64,000 nt of DNA from Candidatus Babelota bacterium (GTDB lineage Bacteria; Babelota; Babeliae; Babelales; Vermiphilaceae), in NCBI GenBank assembly GCA_026388985.1, contig JAPLIS010000017.1, positions 27,641 to 91,640 of the forward strand, given 5' to 3'. Positions 44,901 through 53,984 of the stretch are shown here, piece by piece. Within the stretch, counting starts at the first letter, position 1. The number at the start of each line of letters is the position of its first letter. A model generated the notes under the pieces. It saw nothing but the letters and a program-made list of their open reading frames with translations, was not told where the DNA came from and ran no database searches. The position numbers and the translations under genes are program-made.

Positions 44901-46102
44901 CGAGCAACGCGCATATTTGGCGCAAACTCTCCCTGCAATAATCCCGCAAAAACATATGGCTTAAATACTTCCAAAGCTATTGCTTTTGGAAGGCCACACT
45001 GATTTAATTTTAATTCTGGATCAACCACAATAACTGAACGTCCAGAATAATCAACGCGACGACCAAGTAAGTTTTGCCTGAATCGTCCTTGCTTTCCTCG
45101 AAGCATTTCACTTAATGACTTGAGCGGACGACGATTAGATCCTCGTACAGCCTGGCCACGACGACCATTATCAATTAATGCATCAACAGATTCTTGAAGC
45201 ATTCGTTTTTCATTTTTAACAATTACTGACGGTGCTTCAATTTCAAGCAAACGCTGTAAACGAATATTACGGTTTAATACACGACGATACAGTTCATTTA
45301 AATCAGAGCTCGCAAAACGACCACCCTCTAGTGGCACCAATGGACGTAAATCTGGTGGCAACACAGGAAGCACATCCATAATCATCCATTCTGGACGCAA
45401 TTTACTTTGCAATAAACCGTTAACCACTTTAATGCGACGAACTAATTTATGACGTAATGCAACAGATGTTGTTTCGCTATAGCATTGCTTTAAATGTTCA
45501 TGCTCTAAAGCTAAATCTAAATCTTTTAAAATAAGACGAATCGCTTCGGCACCTATTTCTGCTAAAAATTCAGTATCGCCCGGATGACCATCAATATAGT
45601 TTTCATACTCAACGTTAGTCAATAACACTTTACGTGCATAAGGAGACTTACCTTGACGTATCACTATGTAATTATCGAAATAAATAATACGCTCTATATC
45701 TTTAACAGCCATATCTAAAATAAGGCCAAAATAACTTGGCATACCCTTTAGATACCAAATGTGTGAAACGGGGGCCACTAATTCTATATGACCCATGCGT
45801 TCACGACGAACACGTGATTGAATAACCTCAACGCCACACTTTTCACAGGTGACACCGCGGTGTTTCATTCGACGATATTTGCCGCAATTACATTCCCAAT
45901 CTTTTTGTGGTCCGAAAATACGGGCACAAAACAGACCATCGCGCTCAGGCTTTAATGTTCTATAGTTAATTGTTTCTATCTTTTTAACTTCGCCATATGA
46001 CAATGAACGAATTTTTTCCGGTGAAGCTAGACTTACCTTGATAGCATTGAATCGCGTAACATTTACATACTCTTTAAATCGTTCCAATATTCGATTAGTC
46101 AC
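41957..46102 (-). CDS. rpoC: RNA polymerase beta' subunit
   Basis: The 1381 residues hold all expected parts. The N-terminal zinc finger is at about 66-85 (CNCGKYRRMKHRGVTCEKCG), and the catalytic Mg loop is NADFDGDTMSVHLP. The bridge/trigger region (TREDC-like second zinc site CQTKFGVCVKCYGYDLSKG, IAAQSIGEPGTQLTMRTFH) and the C-terminal jaw follow, with FQETTRILAEAA near the end. It is of near-normal length for a single-chain beta'. It overlaps rpoB by 8 bp, the usual coupled arrangement. Confidence 0.98.
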   Translation of the reverse strand: MTNRILERFKEYVNVTRFNAIKVSLASPEKIRSLSYGEVKKIETINYRTLKPERDGLFCARIFGPQKDWECNCGKYRRMKHRGVTCEKCGVEVIQSRVRRERMGHIELVAPVSHIWYLKGMPSYFGLILDMAVKDIERIIYFDNYIVIRQGKSPYARKVLLTNVEYENYIDGHPGDTEFLAEIGAEAIRLILKDLDLALEHEHLKQCYSETTSVALRHKLVRRIKVVNGLLQSKLRPEWMIMDVLPVLPPDLRPLVPLEGGRFASSDLNELYRRVLNRNIRLQRLLEIEAPSVIVKNEKRMLQESVDALIDNGRRGQAVRGSNRRPLKSLSEMLRGKQGRFRQNLLGRRVDYSGRSVIVVDPELKLNQCGLPKAIALEVFKPYVFAGLLQGEFAPNMRVARRLVDEGHPEVWDVLESVVTSRPILLNRAPTLHRLGIQAFYPILVEGKAIKIHPLVCSAFNADFDGDTMSVHLPLSERAQEESRQLMLSTKNILSPSNGRPLTVPSQDMVLGLHYMTKVRANALGEGIVFSGVHEVVRAFQCKQVDLHARIKVRLADQSVVETTVGRTLLFEALPEGSLFHWVNTVVSKGDLAKMIEKIYYRFGSDLTVLCLDKIKKLGFYNATVSGISFVLSDLVIPKEKAIVLHQAEKVVKKTEKLYIDGIITNGERHSKVISIWGHATADIANAMYKELESINKDVYSNVDKSFKPFNSIFMMLESGAKGTKDQIKQLVGMRGPMVKPSGEIMEMPVKSNFKEGLTVYEYFTSTHGARKGQADTALKTANSGYLTRRLVDVAQDVVVITEDCRTLGYVELEDLKDSGDVIYKLANRLFGRVLATDVKDPVKGELIGKQGDVVDRDMVAKFAESVVSKVLVRSVLTCQTKFGVCVKCYGYDLSKGAYVDIGTTVGIIAAQSIGEPGTQLTMRTFHIGGTASGLVDQPYYEAKSEGIIEWRGIRTITNHQGQSIVMSRKAKIVILAEDNRELQRYDLEYGSIINVQDKQAVKVGTKLAEWDPHNKVILTEKAGVVKFIDLIEGVTVQERFDEASNKSTFTLLETRSEKYQPAISIIDEDGEELAHYYLPSGSHLSVSDNQQINIGDVLVKMPREISRSKDITVGGLPRIAELFEARAPREAAIISDIDGDVVIGGLHRGMRKVSVVSGAESFDYLIPRGKQLNVVNGERLSAGDRLTSGAPVLHDMLRIMGLDVVQRYLVDHIQEIYRLQGIDISDRHIELIVRQMVRKVRVVDQGSSDFAIGDKIDRIHFRSVNSLLKAEGKKVATAKPILMGITQASLGTESFISAASFQETTRILAEAATLGQTDHLYGLKENVIVGKVISAGTGIRSFREKYLGDDLSDLERQATKAETQEREEAMKELKMSASEA

Positions 46103-49100
46103 TAACGTTCTCCTTGCCTACCTTTAATAAATCAACTTGCAAGCCTAAACTTTGTAGTTCTTTAATTAATACATTAAATGATTCTGGTACACCTGGATCA
46201 GGTATTGTACCGCCACGGACAATTGCTTCATAAACTTTATGTCTGCCAACAACGTCATCAGATTTGTATGTTAACATTTCTTGTAATGCATAAGCAGCGC
46301 CATATGCTTCTAATGCCCATACTTCCATCTCACCTAATCGTTGTCCACCCTGCTGCGCTTTACCGCCAAGAGGCTGTTGTGTTACCAACGAGTAAGGACC
46401 AACAGAACGAGCATGAAGCTTGTCTTCTGCCATATGATTCAATTTCATAATATACATATAACCAACAGTTACCGGTTGATCAAAAAATTCACCGGTACGG
46501 CCATCGCGCAATCTATATGCACCATTTTCTGACAAATTCATTTCACGCAAAAGAGGTACAATATCTTCATCTAATTGCGCACTGTCAAACACAGGCGTTT
46601 CAAATTTAACCCCATTTTTGAACGCTTTACGCGCAAGATCAGCTAAACCTTCTTTGCCATATGCTTGTTCGTATGCAGCAATAAGATCATCACCATAGTA
46701 TTGATTTAATAGCTGTTTAACTGCCATATCGCTTTGGCTATCAATATGTTTTTTAAGCGTATCACCCATAGTTTTACCCGCGAAACCTAAAACTACTTCT
46801 AAGATTTGCCCAACGTTCATACGTGAAGGCACACCAATCGGATTAAACACGATATCAACTGGCGTTCCATCTTGTAGGCATGGCATATCTTCTCGCGGAA
46901 TAACAATAGAGACAACACCCTTATTACCATGACGACCAGCAAGCTTATCACCCGCCGATACAGCACGTTTAGCAGCAATATAAACCTTAATCATTTTGAT
47001 AACCCCTGAAACAAGCGGGTCACCTTTTTTCAACTTAGCAATGCGCTCTTCTTTTAATCCAATTAAAATCCGCAACTGATTTTCATGCGCATCTCGCAAT
47101 ACTCTCACTGCTTCATTCAATTTTTTATCTTTTGCTTTAAGCGTTAACAATGTTGTTAATGATTGCTTTTGCAGTAATGACCTATCAAACATACCAGCAT
47201 CAACTAAGTCTTTGCCTATTGATCCAGCAGCCTCAACTCCAGCTAATAGATCTACTATTTTCTGCACAATCATTTTTTCAAGAAACAATTCATGATGAAC
47301 GTTATCAATTTCAAGTTTTTCAACTTGCTTAGCTACTTCTTGTTTGTAACGTTTATCTTTACGAACACCGCCGCGTGAAAATATTTTCACATCAACAATA
47401 GTCCCTTCAACTCCAGGTGGTACTCGCAATGACGTATCCCGCACTTCACGTGATTTTTCACCAAAGATTGCACGTAACAATTTTTCTTCTGGAGAATATT
47501 GTACGTCACCTTTTAATGTTACTTTACCAACAAGAATATCACCAGGCTTAACACGCGTACCTATGCGGACAATTCCATCTTCATCTAACCCTTTAAGCGC
47601 AGTTTCACCGACATTTGGAATATCACGCGTAATTTCTTCAGGCCCTAATTTAGTATCTCGAGCTTCTACGTCATATACATCGATATGAACAGAGGTAAGC
47701 TTATCATCTTCTACTAAACGCTTACTTAATACGATCGCATCTTCAAAGTTATAACCATGCCAAGGCATAAAGGCGATTAACAAATTTGAACCTAAAGCAA
47801 GCTCATTATCTCTTATAGCTGGTCCACTCGTTAATGCAAAGCCTTCATGAACGATATCGCCAACCTTAACAATCGGTTCTTGATGTACCCATGTACTATG
47901 ACTAGATAGTAAGAATTTTTTCAAGTGATATGTTTCTATCCCTCGAGCAACCCATTCATCCGAATCATGAAAATTGCTTTCATCAACACGAATAATAATT
48001 TTTTCTGATGATACATATTCAACAATACCGCTTCTTTTGGCAACAGTAATACTTCCTGAAGCCTTAACGATGTCTCTTTCCATCCCAGTACCAACAATAG
48101 GTGTTTCTGTACGAATAAGAGGAACCGCTTGACGTTGCATGTTAGCTCCCATGAGCGCACGCACCGCGTCATCATGCTCTAGAAATGGAATCAGTGCCGC
48201 AGAAACAGAAACTAATTGTTTAGGCGATAAATCAACATAATCAATCTTATCTGCATCAATATCCATAAAGTTACCATCATGTCGGGCAAAAACAGTATCC
48301 ACTTCAAGTTTTTTCTTACCTGGCTTAACTGAATCTGCTTGCGCTATGTAATGAGTTGATTCTTCAAATGCATCAAGAAAGACAACTTTATCTTTAATAA
48401 CTCTATTAACAACGGGGCGATAACCACTTTCGATAAAGCCAAGATCGTTCACCACTGCATAAGTAGCTAGTGATGAAATCAAACCAACGGTTTGTCCCTC
48501 TGGCGTCTCAATAGGACAAATACGTCCATAATGAGAGGTATGTACGTCACGAACTTCATAGGTAGCTCGATCTTTCATAACCCCACCAGGCCCGAGAGCT
48601 GACAATCGACGCTTATGCGCTAATTCTGCGAGAGGATTTGTTTGATCCATAAATTGAGACAATTGTCCCATACCAAAGAATTCTCGCAACACGGCACCTA
48701 ATGGCTTTACGTTCAGGAAATCTTGCGGCATAAGTGCGCCATGAGTTTCTTGCATCCTAAATCGCTCACGCACTATGCGTTCGATACGCATAAAGCCAAG
48801 ATACATTTGGTTATTCAGCAATTCACCCACTAAACGAACCCGACGATTACCTAAATGATCAATATCATCTAGCGTACCTTCTCCACGTTCACGTAAGTTC
48901 ACTAAATAACGAACGGTTGCTACGATATCTTCTCTTGTTAATGACAGAGTATGCTCATCTATAGATAGACCTAATTTTCTATTCATACGAATACGACCAA
49001 CGCGAGTTAGATCGTAAAAACGATTGTTGAAAAGTAAATTTTCGAAGCGTTCTTTAATTTCTTTTAATGCAGAGCTATCACCCGGCCACAATTTAGTATG

Positions 49101-50420
49101 CAGCTCTTTAAGTGCCTCCTCAAAAGAATGACACGAATCTTGTGCTAATGTCATCGCAACTGTTGGTTGAAATACATAACCTGATGATTGCACTAAATGA
49201 AAAGACAAACTTTTCATTCCAGTAAATATATCAAAATGATGTTCTGAAATAACCTCACCTTGTTCTATCAACACCTCACCGGTTTCAGCATCAATAATGT
49301 CTTTACCAACAACGCGATTCAATAAGCTATGTTTTTTTAAAGTAAGATACTCAATACCTTCAGCTTTAAGCTTATTGATCATTTCTTTAGTAACACGACG
49401 CCCTACAAAAAATCGCTCTTGCTCTTCAGGGACCATTCCTTTTTCCAACCGTTGACCCAGCAAATTATCATCTACTAGACGGAAAAAAGACCCCTTTTTG
49501 CACTCAATAAGATCAAAATCATAAAACTGTGCAATGATTTCATCACGCGAAAATCCAAGCGCTTGTAAAAACGTTGTTACTAATAATTTCTTTTTCTTAT
49601 CTATACGTACATAAAGATAATCATTACTATCAAATTCAAAATCAATCCATGATCCCCGCATAGGAATAATGCGCGCAAGATAGTATGGACGACCTCGGAA
49701 ATCTTTAACTTTTTTACTTTGTGAAAACACAACACCAGGGGAACGATGCAACTGACTAACAACAACCCGGTCAACTCCATTAATTAAAAAAGTACCTAAG
49801 TTTCCGAGCTTAAAGCTGCCATTTTCTTCATACAAATCACCCATTACCGGAATATCTGAAAAGAAAATGTCTTGTTCTTTAATATCTCGGACTAACTTAG
49901 TCCCTTGATCATCAACGGTCCAGCTGATCAGCTGCATTCTGATTTTCAATGGCATTGAAAATGTTTGATCACTCGTACGACACTCTTCAAGTGTCATCGG
50001 CAATTGAAGCGCAACTCTTGTTAAGCAGTTAGAACAAATTTTATATTTTGCAGTTTTTTTATCACAATTAGTACACCGATAATCATTAGATAAGCGAGAG
50101 CAAGCAGATATTTTACACGAAGAACAATCCCACTGATAACGATTTTCGATACCAGTCAGCTTGCTACACGCACACGCCCAATGTCCCAACTCATAGGTGA
50201 CATACTCCATAGACATCTTGTCTTCATATTCAATCGGAAATACATCACGTAATACCTTTTCCAATCCGATGAGCTTGCGCTCTTCGGGAAGATAATCAAG
50301 TTGCACAAAGTCATTAAATGACGACGATTGAATTTCTATCAAGTTAGGAACTGGAACAATGTCTTTTATCCGTCCAAATGATTTCCGGAGATTACTCTTG
50401 TCCATACAGAAGTCTGACAT
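46095..50420 (-). CDS. rpoB: RNA polymerase beta subunit with a Cys-rich N-terminal insertion
   Basis: The 1441 residues include the standard motifs: the rifampicin region FFGMGQLSQFMDQTNPL with HKRRLSALGPGG, CPIETPEGQTVGL, GANMQRQAVPL, HGRHGNKGVVS, and the C-terminal GGKAQQGGQRLGEMEVWALEAYGAA. Unusual is a stretch at residues 80-140 (50001-50183) with ten cysteines: CAC, CSSC, one single Cys, CTNC and CSNC. It sits in the beta1/protrusion region between the conserved YVTYELG and ECRTSDQTFSMPLKIRM segments, where E. coli has only a short link. It looks like one or two zinc ribbons. The start follows AGGGGCGACTTA. It forms one operon with rplL upstream and rpoC downstream. Confidence 0.97.
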   Translation of the reverse strand: MSDFCMDKSNLRKSFGRIKDIVPVPNLIEIQSSSFNDFVQLDYLPEERKLIGLEKVLRDVFPIEYEDKMSMEYVTYELGHWACACSKLTGIENRYQWDCSSCKISACSRLSNDYRCTNCDKKTAKYKICSNCLTRVALQLPMTLEECRTSDQTFSMPLKIRMQLISWTVDDQGTKLVRDIKEQDIFFSDIPVMGDLYEENGSFKLGNLGTFLINGVDRVVVSQLHRSPGVVFSQSKKVKDFRGRPYYLARIIPMRGSWIDFEFDSNDYLYVRIDKKKKLLVTTFLQALGFSRDEIIAQFYDFDLIECKKGSFFRLVDDNLLGQRLEKGMVPEEQERFFVGRRVTKEMINKLKAEGIEYLTLKKHSLLNRVVGKDIIDAETGEVLIEQGEVISEHHFDIFTGMKSLSFHLVQSSGYVFQPTVAMTLAQDSCHSFEEALKELHTKLWPGDSSALKEIKERFENLLFNNRFYDLTRVGRIRMNRKLGLSIDEHTLSLTREDIVATVRYLVNLRERGEGTLDDIDHLGNRRVRLVGELLNNQMYLGFMRIERIVRERFRMQETHGALMPQDFLNVKPLGAVLREFFGMGQLSQFMDQTNPLAELAHKRRLSALGPGGVMKDRATYEVRDVHTSHYGRICPIETPEGQTVGLISSLATYAVVNDLGFIESGYRPVVNRVIKDKVVFLDAFEESTHYIAQADSVKPGKKKLEVDTVFARHDGNFMDIDADKIDYVDLSPKQLVSVSAALIPFLEHDDAVRALMGANMQRQAVPLIRTETPIVGTGMERDIVKASGSITVAKRSGIVEYVSSEKIIIRVDESNFHDSDEWVARGIETYHLKKFLLSSHSTWVHQEPIVKVGDIVHEGFALTSGPAIRDNELALGSNLLIAFMPWHGYNFEDAIVLSKRLVEDDKLTSVHIDVYDVEARDTKLGPEEITRDIPNVGETALKGLDEDGIVRIGTRVKPGDILVGKVTLKGDVQYSPEEKLLRAIFGEKSREVRDTSLRVPPGVEGTIVDVKIFSRGGVRKDKRYKQEVAKQVEKLEIDNVHHELFLEKMIVQKIVDLLAGVEAAGSIGKDLVDAGMFDRSLLQKQSLTTLLTLKAKDKKLNEAVRVLRDAHENQLRILIGLKEERIAKLKKGDPLVSGVIKMIKVYIAAKRAVSAGDKLAGRHGNKGVVSIVIPREDMPCLQDGTPVDIVFNPIGVPSRMNVGQILEVVLGFAGKTMGDTLKKHIDSQSDMAVKQLLNQYYGDDLIAAYEQAYGKEGLADLARKAFKNGVKFETPVFDSAQLDEDIVPLLREMNLSENGAYRLRDGRTGEFFDQPVTVGYMYIMKLNHMAEDKLHARSVGPYSLVTQQPLGGKAQQGGQRLGEMEVWALEAYGAAYALQEMLTYKSDDVVGRHKVYEAIVRGGTIPDPGVPESFNVLIKELQSLGLQVDLLKVGKENVSD

Positions 50421-50486
50421 TAAGTCGCCCCTCGCTCTCGCTCACAATAAATAATGATCAAATTTTATTCTTAAATTTTATCCAAA

Positions 50487-50867
50487 CTACGCAAGCTCTA
50501 CTTTTGCTCCGGCCTCTTCAAGCTCTTTTTTCATTGCTGCTGCATCAGCTTTTGATGCTGCTTCAGCAATAACTGTTGGTACTTCTTCTGCTGCTTTTTT
50601 AGCATCAGATAAACTAAGAGTAGGAACAACCTTGCGTAATGCTTTAATTACTTTGATTTTTTCAGAACCAATGTCTGTCAAAGTAACTTTGAATTCAGTT
50701 TTTTCTTCTGCTGCTGCCGATTGAACACCAGTAGATTGCTCTGCTGCCGCTGGCATAGCTGCTGAAACACCAAATGCTGCTTCAAGTGTTTTCACTAGAT
50801 CTGCTAGTTCCAACACTGACATTTTACCAATTTCTTCAATCAACTTTTCACTAGATATTGATGCCAT
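50487..50867 (-). CDS. rplL: 50S ribosomal protein L7/L12
   Basis: L12 forms the flexible stalk that recruits GTPase factors. The ATG at 50867 follows GGAGATTGCA and gives 126 residues. The N-terminal dimerisation helices (ISSEKLIEEIGKMSVLELADLVKTLEAAFGV) are joined by an Ala-rich hinge to the C-terminal domain (KVTLTDIGSEKIKVIKALRKV, LSDAKKAAEEVP, KKELEEAGAKVEL). It follows rplJ by 62 bp, a usual site of attenuation or mRNA processing, though I see no hairpin I would defend. Confidence 0.97.
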   Translation of the reverse strand: MASISSEKLIEEIGKMSVLELADLVKTLEAAFGVSAAMPAAAEQSTGVQSAAAEEKTEFKVTLTDIGSEKIKVIKALRKVVPTLSLSDAKKAAEEVPTVIAEAASKADAAAMKKELEEAGAKVELA

Positions 50868-50929
50868 TGCAATCTCCACCCACACATAAAATATTAAAAA
50901 ATATTAACCCAATAAACCACTAAACAGCA

Positions 50930-51451
50930 TTACTCCTGCTGCTTTTCTTGCTCTTGCCCCTGAGGCCCAGACAATTTCTGCAAATATGCATTCAAAGTCC
51001 ATACAAATTTCGCTATCGGTGCATTCAATGAACCACATAGTCTTCCAAGTAGCACCTCCCTGGATGGCAATGCCGCTATGCGCTTCACTCCAGCCTTATC
51101 AAAAATTCGTGACTCAAAATAACCCGCGATTAAATCAAGAGCTGTATTTTCTCTTGAAAAATCACTGAGCACTTTAGCAACAGCTGGTGATGTTTGATTC
51201 ACAAAAACAACCCCCACCTGCTCTTTTAAAAACGGCATAAATCCTTCGCCACAGGCAACATCATTTACCGCTCGCTTAATCAAACGTACTTTAGCTACTT
51301 TTAATTGCCCACCTTCTTGACGCAATTGTGAACGCAAAGCCTGAGTTTGAGTTACAGAAAGCCCTTTTATACCAACCAAAAATGATGCCGAACTTTGTTC
51401 AAAATGTTCGCGCAGCTCTTTGATGGTCAATTCTTTTTGTTGCTTATTCAT
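50930..51451 (-). CDS. rplJ: 50S ribosomal protein L10
   Basis: L10 anchors the L12 stalk to 23S rRNA and often represses its own operon. The 173 residues have the N-terminal domain (ELREHFEQSSASFLVGIKGLSVTQTQALRSQLR, LKVAKVRLIKRAV) and a C-terminal helix that binds L12. The tail is Gln/Glu-rich (QGQEQEKQQE). The start has AAGGGATCCTA in front. It is 10 bp after rplA. Confidence 0.95.
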   Translation of the reverse strand: MNKQQKELTIKELREHFEQSSASFLVGIKGLSVTQTQALRSQLRQEGGQLKVAKVRLIKRAVNDVACGEGFMPFLKEQVGVVFVNQTSPAVAKVLSDFSRENTALDLIAGYFESRIFDKAGVKRIAALPSREVLLGRLCGSLNAPIAKFVWTLNAYLQKLSGPQGQEQEKQQE

Positions 51452-51461
51452 TAGGATCCCT

Positions 51462-52157
51462 TTATGAAACTAGTTCGTCAGGGTTAATTAATATCCCCAC
51501 GCCCATCGTAGAAGACACGGTCATCTTTTTAAGATACTTACCTTTTGCTGCCGATGGTTTTGCTGCAACAAGCGCCTTAACAAAGGCTGTCAAATTTTCT
51601 TTAAGTTTGTTAGGCGCAAAAGACATTTTTCCAAGAGAAAAATGCACTATACCGCTTTTATCATTTTTAAAAAATACTCGACCACGCTTAAGATCATCAA
51701 CAACATCTGCAACATCAAATGTTACCGTCCCCAACTTTTTGTTTGGCAGTAAACCACGTGGCCCTAAAAGTTTTGCTAATTTACCCACAAGACCCATAAG
51801 GTCTGGTGTTGCTACTGCATAGTCAAAACCTAACCAGCCACCACTAATTTTTTCCACCAAATCTTCTGAACCCACAAAATCAGCTCCCGCTTTTTCTGCT
51901 TGAGTAGCATAATCACCCTTAGCAAAAACAAGAACACGAGGTTTCTCGCCTTTAGCATAAGGCAATACTACAGAACCACGAACAACTTGTTCGCCTTTTG
52001 ATGCATCTATACCTAAATTAATATCGATATCTACCGATTCATCAAACTTGGCATAGGCTACTTCTTTAATCTTAGCAAATGCTTGATCTGCGGACAGCAC
52101 TTCACGGTGCTGAACTTTTTCTTGCGCACTTGCATATTTTTTGCCATGCTTCGCCAT
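51462..52157 (-). CDS. rplA: 50S ribosomal protein L1
   Basis: L1 forms the mobile stalk at the E site and binds its own mRNA in many bacteria. The 231 residues carry the expected GKKYASAQEKV start, DINLGIDASKGEQVVRGSVVLPYAKG, GPRGLLPNKKLGTVT near the middle, KNDKSGIVHFSLGKMSF, and a C-terminal TVSSTMGVGILIN. It is complete. It is 16 bp after rplK. Confidence 0.97.
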   Translation of the reverse strand: MAKHGKKYASAQEKVQHREVLSADQAFAKIKEVAYAKFDESVDIDINLGIDASKGEQVVRGSVVLPYAKGEKPRVLVFAKGDYATQAEKAGADFVGSEDLVEKISGGWLGFDYAVATPDLMGLVGKLAKLLGPRGLLPNKKLGTVTFDVADVVDDLKRGRVFFKNDKSGIVHFSLGKMSFAPNKLKENLTAFVKALVAAKPSAAKGKYLKKMTVSSTMGVGILINPDELVS

Positions 52158-52173
52158 ATTATAGCCCTACAAC

Positions 52174-52599
52174 TTAATCAATAACATCAACACCCATACT
52201 CCGTGCACTACCCGCGATAATTTTTTTAGCTTGCTCTATATCGTGAGCATTTAAATCAGCCATTTTTACTTTGGCTATATCTTCAATATCTTTCCAAGAT
52301 ATCTTGCCAACTTTTAATTCATTTGGCTTAGAAGATCCCTTTAAAATATTGATTTTTTTTCTGATAAGTTCCGTAACTGGAGGTGTCTTGACAACAAACG
52401 TAAAGCTTTTGTCTTTATATACAGTAATAACAACCGGAACCGTCTCACCTTTTCGATCTGCTGTTTTTGCATTAAATTGCTTGCAAAATTCCATGATCGC
52501 AACACCATGTTGACCCAAAGAAGAACCAACTGGCGGACCAGGAGTTACCACACCACCAGGAATTTGTAATTTAATTTGAGCTCTAACCTCTTTTGCCAT
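52174..52599 (-). CDS. rplK: 50S ribosomal protein L11
   Basis: L11 binds the GTPase-associated centre of 23S rRNA. The 141 residues match the family: [38 protein letters not shown] at the N-terminus, [17 protein letters not shown], and the C-terminal rRNA-binding [19 protein letters not shown]. It follows nusG by 16 bp. Confidence 0.97.
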   Translation of the reverse strand: MAKEVRAQIKLQIPGGVVTPGPPVGSSLGQHGVAIMEFCKQFNAKTADRKGETVPVVITVYKDKSFTFVVKTPPVTELIRKKINILKGSSKPNELKVGKISWKDIEDIAKVKMADLNAHDIEQAKKIIAGSARSMGVDVID

Positions 52600-52615
52600 T
52601 CAACACACCTTATCT

Positions 52616-53134
52616 TTATCGTTTAACTTGATTAAAACCTAATTCTACGGGCGTCATGCGACCAAAAATACTCACCATAAGAGTTAATCGCTCATTTTCC
52701 TGATCAACACTATTGATGATCCCAACAAAACCTGCAAATGGACCGTCTTGTATTTCTACTTCTCGCCCTAAAGTAAATTCTTGCACATCCGAACGGACAG
52801 AAACTTCACCTTTAATCTGAGAAAGCATTTTGTCAACTTCTTTTTGACGCAATGCCATCGGACTTTTTCCTCCCAAAAAACGCATAACTCGTAAACTTGA
52901 TGTCGCAAAATTTTCTGTTTCTGGGACCATCTCCATTTCGATTAATACGTAACCAGGAAACAACTGCTGACTTTGCTCGTCAACCGCCTGAAAAACCTTT
53001 TTGAATTTTGCTGAAGGAACTAAAACCTGACCAAATTGATCAATCAGATCCGATCCATTAATACGTTTGACCAGATCATCTTTAACTGCCTGTTCGTATC
53101 CCGCGTATACTTGAAGAACGTACCAACGCTTCAT
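52616..53134 (-). CDS. nusG: Transcription termination/antitermination protein NusG
   Basis: NusG binds RNA polymerase and links it to Rho or the ribosome. The 172 residues have the N-terminal NGN domain (MKRWYVLQVYAGYEQAVKDDL, FPGYVLIEMEM) and a C-terminal KOW domain (EVEIQDGPFAGFVGIINSVDQENERLTLMVSIFGR). It is of normal length. It stands between secE and rplK, the conserved order. Confidence 0.97.
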   Translation of the reverse strand: MKRWYVLQVYAGYEQAVKDDLVKRINGSDLIDQFGQVLVPSAKFKKVFQAVDEQSQQLFPGYVLIEMEMVPETENFATSSLRVMRFLGGKSPMALRQKEVDKMLSQIKGEVSVRSDVQEFTLGREVEIQDGPFAGFVGIINSVDQENERLTLMVSIFGRMTPVELGFNQVKR

Positions 53135-53155
53135 CTGATTATATTCCTATTTGAT

Positions 53156-53341
53156 CTAATAAGCACCATATAGCCTCAAAACATACTGTGCCAGTTGCGA
53201 TAACCCTAAATCAATTACAAAAAAGTAAATTGCAAACGCACATACCAGAAGAAGGACCACAATTGTTGAACCTTGAAATTCATCAAATTTGGGCCACACA
53301 ACTTTCAGCAATTCTGCACGTACTTCATGTAAAAACTGCAT
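53156..53341 (-). CDS. secE: Preprotein translocase subunit SecE
   Basis: SecE clamps SecY in the membrane channel. The ATG at 53341 follows AGGAGTAGTG and gives 61 residues, the short single-helix form. An amphipathic helix (FLHEVRAELLKVVWPKFDEFQGSTIVV) leads into one membrane helix (LLLVCAFAIYFFVIDLGLSQL). It is complete. It is upstream of nusG and downstream of tRNA-Trp. Confidence 0.93.
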   Translation of the reverse strand: MQFLHEVRAELLKVVWPKFDEFQGSTIVVLLLVCAFAIYFFVIDLGLSQLAQYVLRLYGAY

Positions 53342-53401
53342 CACTACTCCTAATAATTGAAAAGTTTAAAACATTAGACTCCCCATTTTTACCTTGAAAC
53401 C

Positions 53402-53477
53402 TGGCAGGCCAGGAGGGATTCGAACCCCCAACACACAGATTTGGAGTCTGCTGCTCTACCGTTGGAGCTACTGGCCT
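53402..53477 (-). tRNA. tRNA-Trp (anticodon CCA)
   Basis: A 76-base minus-strand tRNA including an encoded 3' CCA. The acceptor AGGCCAG/CTGGCCT pairs perfectly. The anticodon stem GCAGA/TCTGT encloses CTCCAAA, giving CCA. It lies between rpmG and secE. Confidence 0.95.
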
Positions 53478-53486
53478 ACAAAGAAC

Positions 53487-53645
53487 TTATTTCGTTTCTT
53501 TATGTTCATGATGCTTGCGGCATCGGGAACAAAACTTTTTCAACTTCAAGGTACCAATAGTTCTACCTTTACCCACCACCTGAGTATAATTACGCTCTTT
53601 GCACTCAGAACATACTAAATGGGTGGTTATTCTATTTTTTGCCAT
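53487..53645 (-). CDS. rpmG: 50S ribosomal protein L33
   Basis: A 52-residue L33 starting MAKNRITTHLVCSECKERNY, with CSEC and CSRC pairs forming the zinc-binding (C+) version. The middle GTLKLKKFCSRCRKHHEHKE matches the family. The upstream extension of the frame overlaps tRNA-Thr and is not coding. Its place between tRNA-Thr and tRNA-Trp ahead of secE is common in several phyla. Confidence 0.94.
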   Translation of the reverse strand: MAKNRITTHLVCSECKERNYTQVVGKGRTIGTLKLKKFCSRCRKHHEHKETK

Positions 53646-53711
53646 AAATATCCAAAACTTATTCAGAGAATTTTTACTTAAAACACCGCATTTCGAAACA
53701 TCATACTTTTT

Positions 53712-53787
53712 TGGAGCCCGCGACCGGATTTGAACCGGTGACCTCTCCCTTACCAAGGAAGTGCTCTACCGACTGAGCTACGTGGGC
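53712..53787 (-). tRNA. tRNA-Thr (anticodon GGT)
   Basis: A 76-base minus-strand tRNA with encoded CCA. The anticodon stem CTTCC/GGGAG encloses TTGGTAA, giving GGT. The acceptor arms GCCCACG and CGCGGGC have one A-C mismatch at the fifth pair, while the remaining arms pair well. Confidence 0.93.
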
Positions 53788-53893
53788 ACAAACACTATAA
53801 TCCCTAGCATGATACATATCTAGATTAAATCAAATTGTAAAAAAGACAAGAATTTGTCGAAAATATGCACCATATTATTTTTTTTATAAAAAA

Positions 53894-53969
53894 TGGAGCT
53901 GGCGGCCGGATTCGAACCCGCGACCTGCTGATTACAAATCAGCTGCTCTGCCAACTGAGCTACGCCAGC
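53894..53969 (-). tRNA. tRNA-Thr (anticodon TGT)
   Basis: A 76-base minus-strand tRNA with encoded CCA. The acceptor GCTGGCG/CGCCAGC is perfect. The anticodon stem GCTGA/TCAGC encloses TTTGTAA, giving TGT. Confidence 0.95.
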
Positions 53970-53984
53970 GTACATATCAAATTT

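Noticed and set aside
42010..48175. Several open frames antisense to rpoC and rpoB
   Set aside because: They are shadows of the long conserved rpo frames, without start signals.
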